DNA from: Collybiopsis luxurians FD-317 M1
Lineage: Eukaryota > Basidiomycota > Agaricomycetes > Agaricales > Omphalotaceae
Length of the DNA stretch: 34,639 bases
Direction of reading: 5' to 3'
Assembly (NCBI GenBank): GCA_000827265.1
Contig: KN834886.1
Span: 42,808 to 77,446, forward strand
Position 1 is the stretch's first letter, and each line of letters opens with the position of its first letter. A program made the translations under genes and the position numbers. Below, piece by piece: positions 1-10,360 of the stretch. The notes under the pieces are model-generated. The model did no database searches. It saw nothing but the letters and a program-made list of their open reading frames with translations, and was not told the DNA's origin.

Positions 1-411
1 GAAAGGCAGTACCTTAGGAAAATTCTAGCCCAAGCACTGAATACTATATCAGCACATAAAGCCGGGCAAGGACATTTAATTCGACTCAGACTAACTAGTA
101 ATGGTGCGAAAATTGAAGGAATTCTAGATACAGGTTCAGAACTCAATATTGTGTCACACCGTATAGCTGAAAAGCTGGCTGAACCAGTCAACAAATTATA
201 TTATACCAACATGAGTGATGCCAATGGTGGTGAGAGTAGGCTATCTGGTATTGTTGAAGGTGTTGTAACCACCTTTGGTAAAGTTCAGCTGACTGGAGAT
301 TTTTATGTTGGTCAAAGAGGAAATTTCGACATGTTATTAGGCCGTCCATGGCAAAGACAAAACAAAATCTCTATTGATGAGCGCGAAAAAAGGGACATAT
401 CTAGTATTTAA
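1..411 (+). pseudogene. Retroviral-type aspartic protease domain of the gypsy polyprotein (5' truncated by window)
   Basis: Frame 1 is open from base 1, so the true start lies upstream. The catalytic motif ILDTGSELNIV is encoded at about 121-153 and the second family motif DMLLGRPWQ at about 328-357. Together they define a retropepsin that would cleave the Gag-Pol polyprotein. Frame 1 stops at 409-411, but the natural continuation (GTYLVFKD, about 395-418) is in frame 2. This marks a frameshift at the A-run near 387-392. The upstream part (1-120) should be the end of the Gag/nucleocapsid-protease linker. It is part of an inactive element. Confidence 0.85.
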
Positions 412-3400
412 AGATGAGGGATGGAATGAGGTATACGAAAAGTTAATCAGTCCAGCCAATTTCCTCACAGCAGAGCAAGTGTATGAGAAACTAACTGGAG
501 AAAGGCTTCCAACCCTGGTCAGTTATCATGCGAAACACAAGCAAACAAATTCCGAGGAGGAACAAACAGATATGGAGTTGGAATTAGCTGATAACTACGA
601 AGTAGATACATATGACGCATCTCTGTTCTCGACTCAAGCCCAGCCACCCAAACTCTATGACACGGAGTACAAAAATATATTTAAAGAATTTAAAAGGGAT
701 AGTACAAGTAAAAAATCGGGGGAGCAAAAAATTTATAGGGTCCAGTATGTAGAGAAAATGCTCAGGACCAAGGAGAATGAGCAACAAGAAGGAGAGTCTA
801 GAGCTGAAAAGGATCAGAATCAGGAAATAATTAACCATTTAACTGAATTGGGAACACACCTTTTACACTTAATTATACTCCTTTTGTTGGACTGTGTACG
901 AACCCAAATCGAACACCGAGAATGGCAAATCGAAAGGGATAAATACCCAGATCCAACCCCTTCTTCATCACCCCACCCTCTACTAAACCGAAACCGAAAA
1001 CCTCCAAACATTCTATCAGCTCAACAACTCGAAAGTCCAGCCTCTCATCCTTGTTTACACTGAATACTCCGAACCAAATTTCCACTGTTCCCATCCCCGA
1101 ACCCTGCAAGTGAACCAGACAAGTGTGAGTACAAACTTGAGTGGGTAAGACAAAGCAAATCGCTCACCAAACCCTTAATAGGAACACCAGAAAAGATGCC
1201 CTTGAAGAGGGGAGCGCAAGGTTTCACTGGTGTTCCCAATTTTACCGCTGCGTCTGGTGAAGAAGAGAGAACCTTGAAGGAAGTTCAAACTTTGTGCACA
1301 AAAGTGAGGGAGAGAGAAGAGAAAGAACCGGGATCGACTTACCGACTTGCTGTAATAATAGCCCCCATCGCTCTTCAGTCTCAGCCCACATGTCACCCTG
1401 TAGTCGAAGACCTAACCCAACAAATTTCTTTACTCGACGCCACCGTCATTTTGTCCAATCCGAATACACACGAGCTTGACTTTCGCACTGGCCATTTTAA
1501 AGGGACTTTTATTGCCGACAATCCCTGTTACCACTGCCCTCCTGCCCTGCAAGTTCCTCAGCCATCCTTACCTCAATATCAGAATGAGTTTTTGTCCTCT
1601 CTTCGTAATGTAAATTTGTTGCACGAAACACCGTCGAAGCTGAATGTACCTTCATTGTTGAACAAACCGTCATCCTCGAATGAAACATCATTGAATAATC
1701 TCAATTCCACATTGCCGTCCTCTTCCTCTTCTTCTTTCGAGCCATTGCCGATGTCCGGGCTGAGAGAAACAGTGAGAGCCTGGCAAGCTCGAGAGGTTGA
1801 AGATAAAGGGAAGAATATTGAAGTCGTGAGAGAAAGAAATGCTGTTAGCGCCAACAGCGTCAAAGGAATTCCCGCGCCGTGCACCTGTGAAGTTTCACAG
1901 GGAAAAATCCCACAGCTGTTGTCTCCTTCCACCACAGTCCCAGGCTGCAGTTGCAGCCGACAACACTTAGCTGCCCCTCCAACTCGAGTTAGGACAGAGG
2001 AGGAGGAGGCTCAGCTTTGTGTAAACATCCTCCTTCGCTTGCCCAATGCGGAGAGGATTCGCGAACTCGCCACTATGGACAAGAAAAATTCGGCTGGGGA
2101 TGGAGAAGAAAAAGAGGGAAGGAATGAGCAACTCGAGCTCTCCCCTATGGACATCGACTTGACCGACGACAACTATGACCTCCTTGTGACCGATGAAGAC
2201 GATGCGTTTACCGATCGCAAGGACAGCATTTGACTCGAAATTATGCCTCCCTCTCCAGACGACAATTCTGAATGAGACCAGCTTTTTTCAGTAACGTCAG
2301 ACAATGAAAGTGTAATATGGGATACTGCTAATGGTACAAAATCTTCTTCTGATTTGAAATACACGTCCTTTATAGCGCTTGCAGGAAAAGACATCGACGA
2401 ATGCGCAGAAGGAATGTGTCGGCCACCTAGATTGGAGTCCAGGTCACCGACGCCGCTCTCTCTTCCCTCATTACATTCCGTGTCTTCCAGCTCCAGTTAC
2501 ACCATGTCCGCCACCGAGTCTTCGAGCATGGGTACCAGTTCCGTGGATTCCAATGCCCAGCTTGACTATCCTGTTGATGTCGAGTTGGGAGAAAAATGAA
2601 CGCTCAATACTCCCATGCCTGAACGACCCGAGAAGAGGAGGAGGAGCGAGGTCGACTCGATGAAGGCTCAACTGTCGACTCCGCAGGTTTTGTTTTGCAC
2701 AAATACAACTCCAGCTCTGACCATTGACCCACGCCTAATGCTATTACGCCATTCACCAAAAGTCCCTAACGTCAAACTTCCCCTGCTCAGGGAGATGACG
2801 AACACTCGTCTCGACAATGTCTTCTCTGAGTGGCATATGACTCCTACTTCGAATACGTCATCCACGTCGTCTCCCACTACTGCCACTTCATCTTCCGTCT
2901 CCTCATTCAGTTCCGACTCCGCTAATAATCTCACTGAATACAAGGCCTTCAATATGAACCTTATCCCCATTGGACTTCCATCAAGTCAGTACGACTACTG
3001 GCTGTGGTTGTCTAATCAAATTCTGTGATTCCTTTACAACTTCCATCTCCTCGCCGCTATAAAATGTGCTCGTCAGTACCTCGCAACTCCAACTATCGAT
3101 TCAGCTTTTCCCCCTCAGTATGTTCAATGCAGCGAATCGATTCCACTATTCTCTGAGCAGATCTTTCCTCTCGCCCGTGCTGTCAAGCAATTTGTGCACA
3201 ACTTTATGGAAACTCGCGAAGTTGGATATATGGCAGCTCCATTGGAATGTCAGATTCGACCTGAGGCCCAGTTGAATTTGGTAAATCATTTTTCTCTTGT
3301 CGAAATCGAGACGTCGTTGGCTCAACACACCCCGCAGTATACAAACTTCGCATGTTTTTTGGGAGCTGATGCCAAGAAGGCAGGGCGATGGTACACTCAG

Positions 3401-4178
3401 AGGATGCATGTCTATTGGCTTAAACAGGAATTGCAAGCCGCCATAAAAGACGGTTGCGAATTCATGATTCGTCGCAACTACCACTACAAAATCCCCGATG
3501 AATTCTTCTGCGCTGGCCACACTCTCCCTGCTAGATCCCTTCTCAACCCAATGCTCTCGCTCCCAGAGGCCCAACTTCTTTACACTATGGTCACTGCTGC
3601 ATGTCGCCACTTCGATGAGACGCTCTGCGGAGTTTTCTCAATGATACTCCATCGCCAATTCCCTGACTCTGAAGGGCTTCGCTATTTGGTCAACAACAGA
3701 TTCATCGATTCCCTTATTCCACCGCTCCCTTGCACCAAGCCTTTCTTCTGGCAACATTATATAGCCAAAATTGGATGTTCTATTACCCCAATAGATCACC
3801 ACTGCCCCCTCTCCAAGAACAAAGGTCATAGCCTGCTCATTGAACTGAATGCCTTGCCTCAAATGACCTACAAAGATTTCGACTACTGCACTCTTAAATC
3901 CTTGCCTGGGGGAGATGGAGTTGACGTCACTCCTCTAGTTAAACATTATTGCCAATGGTATAACTACGAGTTCAAATGGTATCTCACCCCTGAAGGGAAT
4001 GAGCCCGTAATTGGTGCCTACGCTATTGACGCTCAGCATCATTGGCTCCAGCCTTTCAGTTTGCGCTACCCAACAAGCATCCCTTGACCAGGAATACACC
4101 CTCCAACTCCATTTCCACCTCCTCCTACCTGGACTTCTTCTGTATGCCGTAACACTGACGAAAGGCCACCTGTTCCCG
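374..4178 (+). pseudogene. Protease-RT spacer of the retroelement: long accessory reading frame of unknown function
   Basis: Frame 2 continues from the protease end to 4178, over 1,260 codons, with no TAA or TAG. The only stops are TGA at 1061, 2231, 2273, 2597, 3026 and 4085. The first part (374 to about 830) is AT-rich and Glu/Lys-rich like the rest of pol. From about 860 it becomes visibly GC-richer, with Ser/Pro-rich low-complexity segments (about 1650-1760, 2455-2560 and 2850-2935). A more globular block lies at about 3030-4080; it contains GYMAAPLECQIRP, FACFLGADAKKAGRWYTQRM, YLVNNRFIDSLIPPLPC, LKSLPGGDGVDVTPLVKHYC and QWYNYEFKWYLTPEG. I do not recognise this block. It could be a family-specific polyprotein domain or a captured host gene. 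Confidence 0.6.
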
Positions 4179-4230
4179 GTAAGCTTCCTCCTTGCTGGTT
4201 GCGAAAATATTCTAATGAAAATTTTTGCAG
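4179..4230 (+). other. Putative spliceosomal intron 1 (52 nt) inside the retroelement spacer
   Basis: The donor GTAAGC follows a G at 4178, a CTAAT branch-like motif sits near 4211, and the acceptor is TTTTGCAG ending at 4230. Removal joins G|CT to make a codon and keeps the downstream reading open to 4307. Length and motifs match the introns of the host genes in this window. A fortuitous match is possible because the unspliced frame closes soon after. Confidence 0.5.
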
Positions 4231-4307
4231 CTGTCGAAGTCTCTAGAAAACTTTCAATGCTGGTCGAGGAGAAAGAGAAGGATAGGGAGTCTACAGATAT
4301 AGGAGAA

Positions 4308-4359
4308 GTGAGTAACAGTTTTTATTTTATATCGTTCCCCATGCTTACCATTAGTGTAG
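4308..4359 (+). other. Putative spliceosomal intron 2 (52 nt) inside the retroelement spacer
   Basis: The donor GTGAGT starts at 4308 after a phase-0 codon. A TTACCATTAGTGTAG acceptor region ends at 4359. Splicing moves the reading into frame 1, which stays open apart from TGA codons to about 5050. The length is identical to intron 1. Confidence 0.5.
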
Positions 4360-5054
4360 CGCAATACTTTTGACCATTTCAACCTCGCGTCAGGATACTA
4401 CCACCGCAAGATTATCGATCCATCTACCAAACCAAACACTCAACCTTCTACTGCTTTCATTCAACCACCCCTGAAATCCTCTCATCAACTTACAAAATTG
4501 CCACCTATTTCAATCGCACCTATTTCCCTACCTGCGAAACCGTTGCCTACCTTACGCTTACCTCCTGCCGCTGTCTCGCGTTCCGTGGACTGAATGTTCC
4601 CCATGTCCAGTACCGCTATTCCCTCAGATGACAATGACTGGAGGAAAAAAAAGGGCGGGGTAGAGCCGAAAAAGGAGTCGATTGACTGGAAACCACCTAT
4701 TCGATGTCGCGGAGCAGGACAGAACCTTGTCAAGCATATTCAATATACTCACCATCGACGCAGCCATGCCAACTATGTAGATCGGTGGAATTGTTTCGAG
4801 GATGTTGCCAGGGAACATCCCGAATGGCAGAGATCCCCAGAACAGGAGAACGAAATGCTTCAACTCACTACTGCGATTATCCAAACTGTATTATATCTTC
4901 TTCGTTCTTGCACCGACTCCATGGATGTTTGAAAACTGTGCATCTATTGACTTGTATATATTGTATTTCTAGCTGCTTACGATTACAGACCCGATTATGC
5001 TGCCAACCTTGCTATGGACTTTGCTACCGAAATTGCTACCAAGCCTGCTTCTGA
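4360..5054 (+). pseudogene. 3' part of the accessory spacer reading frame
   Basis: Frame 1 runs from the proposed second acceptor and has only TGA stops (4591, 4930, 4948). It encodes a Pro-rich stretch (about 4430-4580), then a charged segment with RKKKGGVEPKKESIDWKPP and a helical region with EHPEWQRSPEQENEMLQL. The stretch at about 4973-5040 still looks coding (YDYRPDYAANLAMDFATE). Near 5050 the coding signal switches to frame 3, either by an indel or by an unrecognised intron. No family was recognised. Confidence 0.4.
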
Positions 5055-5540
5055 AATTTTTGTATTACTTATAGACCTACTGGACATGAGTTACCTATTG
5101 GACCTGAGTTACTTATAGAACCTGAATTACCTATCAAATTACCTACAGAATTACTTACCGAAATTAAAAATTTGTACATAGAAAAAGTTCAGTGCAATTC
5201 CCTTAAGCTGAAAACTTGTCTATACAGTTACGAAACACAAGAAGGAGTGCAAAATATTGGTAAAGAAACTAATGGAGATATAATAGAAAGTGACAAGGAG
5301 GTTGAAGAAGATGATAAGATAAAGGAATATGAGAAATTTATTACTGCATACCCATTTGAAGATGATGACGAAGTGTTATTCATCCCGAACTCTAGAACCT
5401 GTTTCAAGTTAGGCGAATGAGGAGAACACATGGAAGAAAACGTATTCACAGCATATAAATGTGTAGGTGTCAAAGTGAAACCTGTACCAACTACAATGCC
5501 TACTGCTTCAAAAGTACGGTGAACTGTACCCGAGGACCCT
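5055..5540 (+). pseudogene. Acidic linker preceding reverse transcriptase
   Basis: Frame 3 is open from 5055 with TGA stops at 5418 and 5520. It begins with a short imperfect repeat of glycine/proline-glutamate-leucine-proline type (about 5070-5150), followed by an acidic stretch (about 5280-5320) rich in Glu and Asp. AT-rich base use returns here, matching pol and unlike the preceding 4 kb. The segment runs in frame into the RT domain, so it is the natural N-terminal linker of the RT. Confidence 0.6.
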
Positions 5541-6608
5541 TTGAAGACCCTGCCCATATTACCAACTCATCTGCCTGAATTCAAACCGACGGGAAGGCTG
5601 ACAGCGGAAAGACTTCTGGTGCTGGAAATTAACAAGGACGGTTATTTATCCCTGGAGGAAGAGAAGCTGTTTTCCTATATAATGACTGTTAATAATGATG
5701 CTCTGGCATTCGACGACTCTGAACGTGGTTCCTTCAAGGACACGTACTTCTCTCCCTATGTTATCCCCACTATTCCGCACCATCCGTGGGAGTTCAAGAA
5801 TATTCCGATACCACCGGGCATACTCAATCAAGTTATAGAAACCCTCAAAGCTAAAATTGCTGCTGGAGTTTATGAGCCAAGCAAATCGTCCTATCGATCT
5901 AAATGGTTTTGTGTGATGAAGAAGAGCGGAAAGATCCGGATTGTACATGACCTTCAACCCCTGAACAAAGTTACTATTCGCAATGCTGGTATGCTGCCTA
6001 TACTGGATGACTTCGTAGAAGGATTTGCAGGACGTGCAATTTATACTGTCTTTGACTTGTTTTCTGGATTCAATGCAAGAAAGATAGCACCAGGATCAAG
6101 GGAAATGACTGCATTCATGACACCATTGGGATTACTACAGATTACCGCTTTACCGCAGGGATTTACAAACTCACCCGCAGAGTTCCAGAAGAGTATGGTA
6201 TTTGTCGTACAAGATGAAATCCCTCAAGTTGCAAATATTTTCATTGACAATCTAGCTATCAAGGGTCCACCTACTGAGTATCGGGATGAAAATGGAGAAC
6301 CAGAAACAATTCCTGAGAACAGGGGTATCAAGCGATTCATATGGGAACATGCACAAGACGTACATCGTATACTTCATAGAATCAAATGCTCGGGAGCTAC
6401 GTTTTCAGCCCATAAAACTCAAATATGCCACCCAGAAGTCTTAATAGTCAGACAGCTCTGTAATATTCAAGGACAAAGTCCCAATACAGCGAAAGTTGAA
6501 AAGATTCTAAAATGGCCCATTCTAAAGACACCTACAGAAGCCCGTCAATTCCTCGGACTATGTGGAACTGTCAGAATCTGGATCAAAGATTATTCGATCA
6601 TCATCTGA
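5541..6608 (+). pseudogene. Reverse transcriptase domain, active site mutated
   Basis: The frame 3 product carries the Ty3/gypsy RT landmarks in order: VYEPSKSSYRSKWFCVMKKSG, RIVHDLQPLNKVT, FDLFSGFNA, MTAFMTPLG, LPQGFTNSPAEFQ and the catalytic-loop region IFIDNLAIKGP. The second aspartate of the catalytic pair is Asn: codon AAT at 6249-6251 directly after GAC. That is a CpG-to-CpA change from the expected GAC-GAT. A TGA at 6606 sits where arginine is expected before PLTLLF, and the frame continues into RNase H. RT would copy the element RNA into DNA; this copy cannot. Confidence 0.9.
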
Positions 6609-7271
6609 CCGCTTACTCTTCTATTCAGAAAAGATATCAAATTTATCTGGGGACCAGAACAACGGAAAGCATTCAGAAAGATAAAGAAAGCCATAACCCG
6701 AGCACCGGCGATGAGACCCTTAGACTACGAATCCCTTCGCTGGGTAATACTTCAGGTAGACTCTTCAAAATATGGAACCGGAATGGTCTTAGGACAAGAA
6801 GATGAAAATGGAAAACTAGTACCCGCTCGCTATGGATCCTTACCTATGAGTGACCAAGAAAGTCGTTATTCCCAGCCTAAGCTAGAGTTATTCGGATTGT
6901 ACAAAGCATTACAACACTGGCGACTATATTTAATAGGAGTAAAGAATCTTCGAGTAGAAGTGGATGCACAGTACATTTCAGGAATGCTCAAAGAACCTGA
7001 TATTCAGCCAAATGCAACAATTAATAGATGGATTCAGGGTATTTTATTATTCGATTTTGATCTTAGACATGTACCAGCATACAAGTTCAAAGGACCAGAT
7101 GCATTATCTCGGATACGAATAGATGAGGATGAAGTAGTAGAATCAGACAACGACACATGGCTAGATAACATAGTCTTACTAACTCAGTTATTGGAATGTC
7201 AGAACTCCGCCGATGAAAAAGTCATACTAACATATGGACCACTGACGTTACCCTCATGCTTTGCATCATGA
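6609..7271 (+). pseudogene. RNase H domain of the gypsy polyprotein
   Basis: The same frame continues after the TGA at 6606 through PLTLLFRKDIKFIWGPEQRKAF, the connection between RT thumb and RNase H. RNase H landmarks follow: QVDSSKYGTG (first Asp), QPKLELFGLYKAL (Glu), RVEVDAQYISGML (Asp), then HVPAYKFKGPDALSR, the usual end of the domain. The domain degrades the RNA strand during reverse transcription. The frame ends in another TGA at 7269, with TGA again at 7302, and then leads into the integrase zinc-binding region. Confidence 0.88.
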
Positions 7272-8594
7272 TCAGTTCAAGAAAGTACGCTCCAAAAGAT
7301 CTGACTATTTCTGACCACGCTAGAGTCTCCATACTTCACATCAGTTCAATCGAAGAGACGGTTCTTAAATTTGTGTAAAAAGTATATAATCCAAGGAGAT
7401 CGAATGTTTCGAAAGGGTGAAAAAGGAATACCGTTATTAGTTGTCACAGATCCACAACAAAGGTGGAATTTTCTAGTACATGCGCACAATAAACTAGGCC
7501 ACTGAGGAGTCCGAGCTACATACAAAACCCTAAGAAGAGTATACTGGCCCCACTTACTTGCTGACATAAATCATCATGTCAAATCCTGTCATCAATGTCA
7601 ACTTCGAAGCCTGAAGCGAATGGAAAAGTCTCCAACTATATCTATTCCAAGCACATTATTCCAGAAAGTTAGTGTCGACATCATGTTCATGCCACCTGCC
7701 CGAGGTTATCAATACATTGTAGCTGCCCATGATGATCTATCTGGAACATGCAAAGCGAGAGCACTTAAGCAGGCTACTTCGCAAGCCTTATCAAAATTCT
7801 TTTGGGAACAGATCTATTGTAGATACGGTGTACCAAATCAAGTCACAACTGATAATGGACCAGAAGTGAAGGGAGCATTTGAAGATCTAGTTAAAAGAAT
7901 GGGCATACCACAAGTTCAGATTTCACCATATAACAAACATGCAAATGGACAAGTGGAATGAGGACATTTCATACTTCGGGAATCCCTAATCAAAGCATGT
8001 GAAGATCAGATTCAAGATTGGCCTTTGAAGCTGCCGGAAGCTGTCTTCGCTGATCGAGTGACCATAAGCAAAGTGACAGGGTTCTCCCCATACCAACTTC
8101 TTCATGCTACCAAACCCTTAATGCCTTTTGACTTATTCAAAGCAACTTTTCTTATCGAAGGATTTTATTCAGGAATGACAACTACAGAACTCCTCTCTAA
8201 AAGGATTAGACAAATCGAAAAGCATACAAGTGATATCGAGAAAGCAGCAGAAATACTTAGGAAAAGCCGATTCAAGTCAAAAATTCAGTTCGAAAGACGT
8301 TTCCAAAAACGGCTGATCAAAAGTGAATATAAGAAGGGAGAATATGTACTAGTCAGGAACGCTAGACATGATCAAGAGATCGGAGGAAAAGAAAGATCAC
8401 AATACTGGGGACCATTCGTAGTTAAAGAACATACTTGAGGAGAAGCATATCGACTCAAAGAAATGGATGGAACTGCACTAGATGTACCCATAGCAGCTTA
8501 TCGGTTACTTCCTTACATTACTCGAGATCATTGGTTTATGTTAGGACCTTTACTACCTTTGTTGTTAGAAGCTTGTAGCAGGTTCAATGAATAG
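7272..8594 (+). pseudogene. Integrase (HHCC, DDE core and C-terminal GPY/F-like module)
   Basis: The zinc-binding HHCC module reads HAHNKLGH, then CHQCQLRS at about 7590-7610. A TGA at 7503 replaces the arginine expected after LGH. The catalytic core shows VSVDIMF, TTDNGPEVKG and HANGQVE, so the D, D and E residues are all present. The core is followed by a TGA at 7959 where arginine is expected (before GHF). The C-terminal module at about 8340-8530 (KGEYVLVRN, QYWGPFVVKEHT, AYRLLPYITRDHW) resembles the GPY/F domain; I see no chromodomain. A TGA at 8436 interrupts it. The reading ends at TAG 8592-8594, the only non-TGA stop in the frame and probably the genuine terminator. Confidence 0.9.
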
Positions 8595-9310
8595 AAAGTA
8601 TTTTATTATACCACAGCCGAGACAGAATACGCGATGGGGAGTCGCTACGTACAACAGGTGAATGAGTCCTGTACGGTTTTGGTGTTGGATGTGGAGGAAG
8701 GATCCTCGAGTGTCGAATAATAAATCTAGTAGCTCGGTGCAACTAGAAATAGTATATCGAAAGAACTCATTAAGACAGTATTAACGAGGGTTGACTCGGG
8801 AGGTTCGTGACTCGGTGTCCATTTACCCTACGAGACGGAATATTCGAAAGGCTACGGCAGTCGAATAGTCTTGTCAATCAGTTCGACAAGTGAGAAGTGG
8901 ATATGCCAGTGACTCGGTGTCAATGGGGTTTGCTCGACTCGGTGTTAAGCAGAATAATATTATAGACTAGTGAACAAGAGAACAGAAACAACACAGATCA
9001 AGATAGTTCAGGTAATAACAGCATTATCATGAGAGATGTAGGTACAAGGCTTTTATACTCTGTGGGAAGACATGTGGCCTTGTGAATAGAAGTTTGGAAT
9101 GAGCAACTGGTTAGTTCGCCTCGCGAAACGCGTGTCAGATTTGGAGAGCCGAATGAATTGGTAGGACTATTATCGAGTCGTGTGGTGAGTGTACTGTTTG
9201 GAAAGAGCGGAAAAAATAGTGTAGGGCATAACAGTTTATGAGAACGGGATGGTTAGGAGTGAATCTGAAAAGAGATTAGTCAAAAAGATGGAAATGATTG
9301 ATGAACCTAA
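8595..9310 (+). other. Non-coding tail of the retroelement between pol and the probable 3' LTR
   Basis: No convincing coding frame is visible. The motif GACTCGGTGT recurs at 8809, 8911 and 8936, with related GCTCGGTGC at 8732 and TGACTCGGG at 8792. The stretch lies between the pol stop and the polypurine tract, where gypsy elements usually have 3' untranslated sequence. Confidence 0.5.
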
Positions 9311-9324
9311 AAGCTTAAAAGGGA

Positions 9325-9437
9325 TGTCGCAACCGAATATGGAAAAATACAGCATAAAATATTAAAAATTCGGAATTTGAAAAAGACATATATATATAAG
9401 ACTTAAAAAGTCAGAACATTTTTCTCCCAGGAACTCA
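9325..9437 (+). promoter_or_regulatory. Probable 3' LTR start with TATA region
   Basis: The purine-rich tract 9311-9324 is followed by TGTCGCAACC at 9325, the expected TG start of an LTR after the plus-strand primer site. A TATA-like run (CATATATATATAAG, 9387-9400) lies about 60 bp inside. The LTR end cannot be set because the 5' copy is outside the window. Confidence 0.5.
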
Positions 9438-10028
9438 ATGGAGTCTACTACCATTCCAATGTGTGACTCTCCGCTGTCCATGCACAAATCCTCTGTCGAG
9501 TCAGACTGTCACCTAGCCTATACCTGTTCTCCAACTCCCAGCCAAACGACAGATACCCATCCTCCTGATACTATTTCTCCAATTGGACAAGTCTATATAT
9601 CTTCTACCACTATATACAATTGGGACTCTCCCATTGATCCCCAACTCCATGGTGTACCACCACATAGTCCAGAGCCAAACCTGATTAGCAGTGATGACAC
9701 ATGAACGTTACCATCTTCATTATCTTATCTGTCCACTGCGGCACAATTCTCTTCTCCTTTGGTTACCACCACTTCGGAAAGTACGATTCAAAATGCTCCA
9801 GCTCAGCCTGCGATAGGGTGTCGATCATCAAATTTTGTCACTCAGCTGAATCCACAGCCGATGATGAATCCAACAATCATTATAGCAGAGGGAAAGGTTT
9901 CTCATTGGTGTTTTGATGATCTGAACATGAGTTGGAAGGAAATTTTTTGTATATTTTGTCTTGGGTGTATGGAAACAGGGGCGACAAGGAATGAAGGCGA
10001 ATATCCATCCTTTGAGGATCCTGTTTAG
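9438..10028 (+). pseudogene. 197-codon ORF downstream of the LTR-like promoter, one internal TGA
   Basis: Frame 3 from ATG 9438 runs to TAG at 10026-10028, broken only by a TGA at 9702. The N-terminal two thirds are Ser/Thr/Pro-rich without charge clusters. The C-terminal part contains SHWCFDDLNMSWKEIFC and FCLGCMETGA, with four cysteines in about 30 residues. I do not recognise it. It starts about 40 bp after the TATA run, so it may lie within the LTR transcript or be the beginning of another element. A Ser/Pro-rich Gag start is possible, but no capsid-like helical domain or CCHC knuckle is seen. Confidence 0.35.
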
Positions 10029-10360
10029 AGATGAGAATAGAGCATATACTTAGCAGACAAGAATCGCTTGTACATAATCAAGAAAGTGTTCATTGCACAT
10101 AGAATTTGTAAAGGAATCAGTCGAGTGTCCAACTTCAACCTTTCACAAATTCTTTATGCAAAAAGCTGTATCCTCTGAGGACAGAGGGCCAATTATCGTT
10201 CCCCGCGAGATCTCAGGAGCCATTCCTGTTTCAAGAAATTACCGATAAATAATTAAATAATTATTAGAAATATTTTCAGAGTGTAAAAATCTCTAGAGAG
10301 CTCTCTGATAAGATAAGGTAGGAGATTCTGCTTACTCATTGAGCTCAGGTCATATTACAA
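10029..10360. other. AT-rich region without a recognised gene
   Basis: No ORF of note and no family recognised. It contains AT-rich runs (about 10240-10275) and leads into the TGASTCA array. It may be the distal part of an LTR. Confidence 0.5.

Larger units (their letters stand above)
1..9324 (+). mobile_element. Degenerate Ty3/gypsy LTR retrotransposon, 5' part outside the window
   Basis: Protease, reverse transcriptase, RNase H and integrase lie in this order on one strand, which is the Ty3/gypsy pol order. Gag and the 5' LTR are not in the window because the protease frame is already open at base 1. The coding part ends with a TAG at 8592-8594. A purine-rich tract (9311-9324) directly precedes TGTCGCAACC, a plausible 3' LTR start at 9325. 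The element is inactive: it has a frameshift near 390, a frame change near 5050, 17 in-frame TGA stops and a mutated RT active site. The protease-RT spacer of roughly 4.5 kb is far longer than is normal for this group. I am confident of the class; the exact ends are inferred. Confidence 0.9.

Noticed and set aside
374..8594. TGA as a reassigned or recoded sense codon in the retroelement
   Set aside because: Intact host genes nearby do not use TGA as sense, and monooxygenase copy 1 ends in TGA. The sites with a family expectation call for Arg (CGA), and the RT active site is also mutated, so decay explains the pattern.
1..9324. Copia-type (Ty1) element
   Set aside because: Integrase follows RNase H here, which is the Ty3/gypsy order, and the RT and integrase motifs match gypsy.
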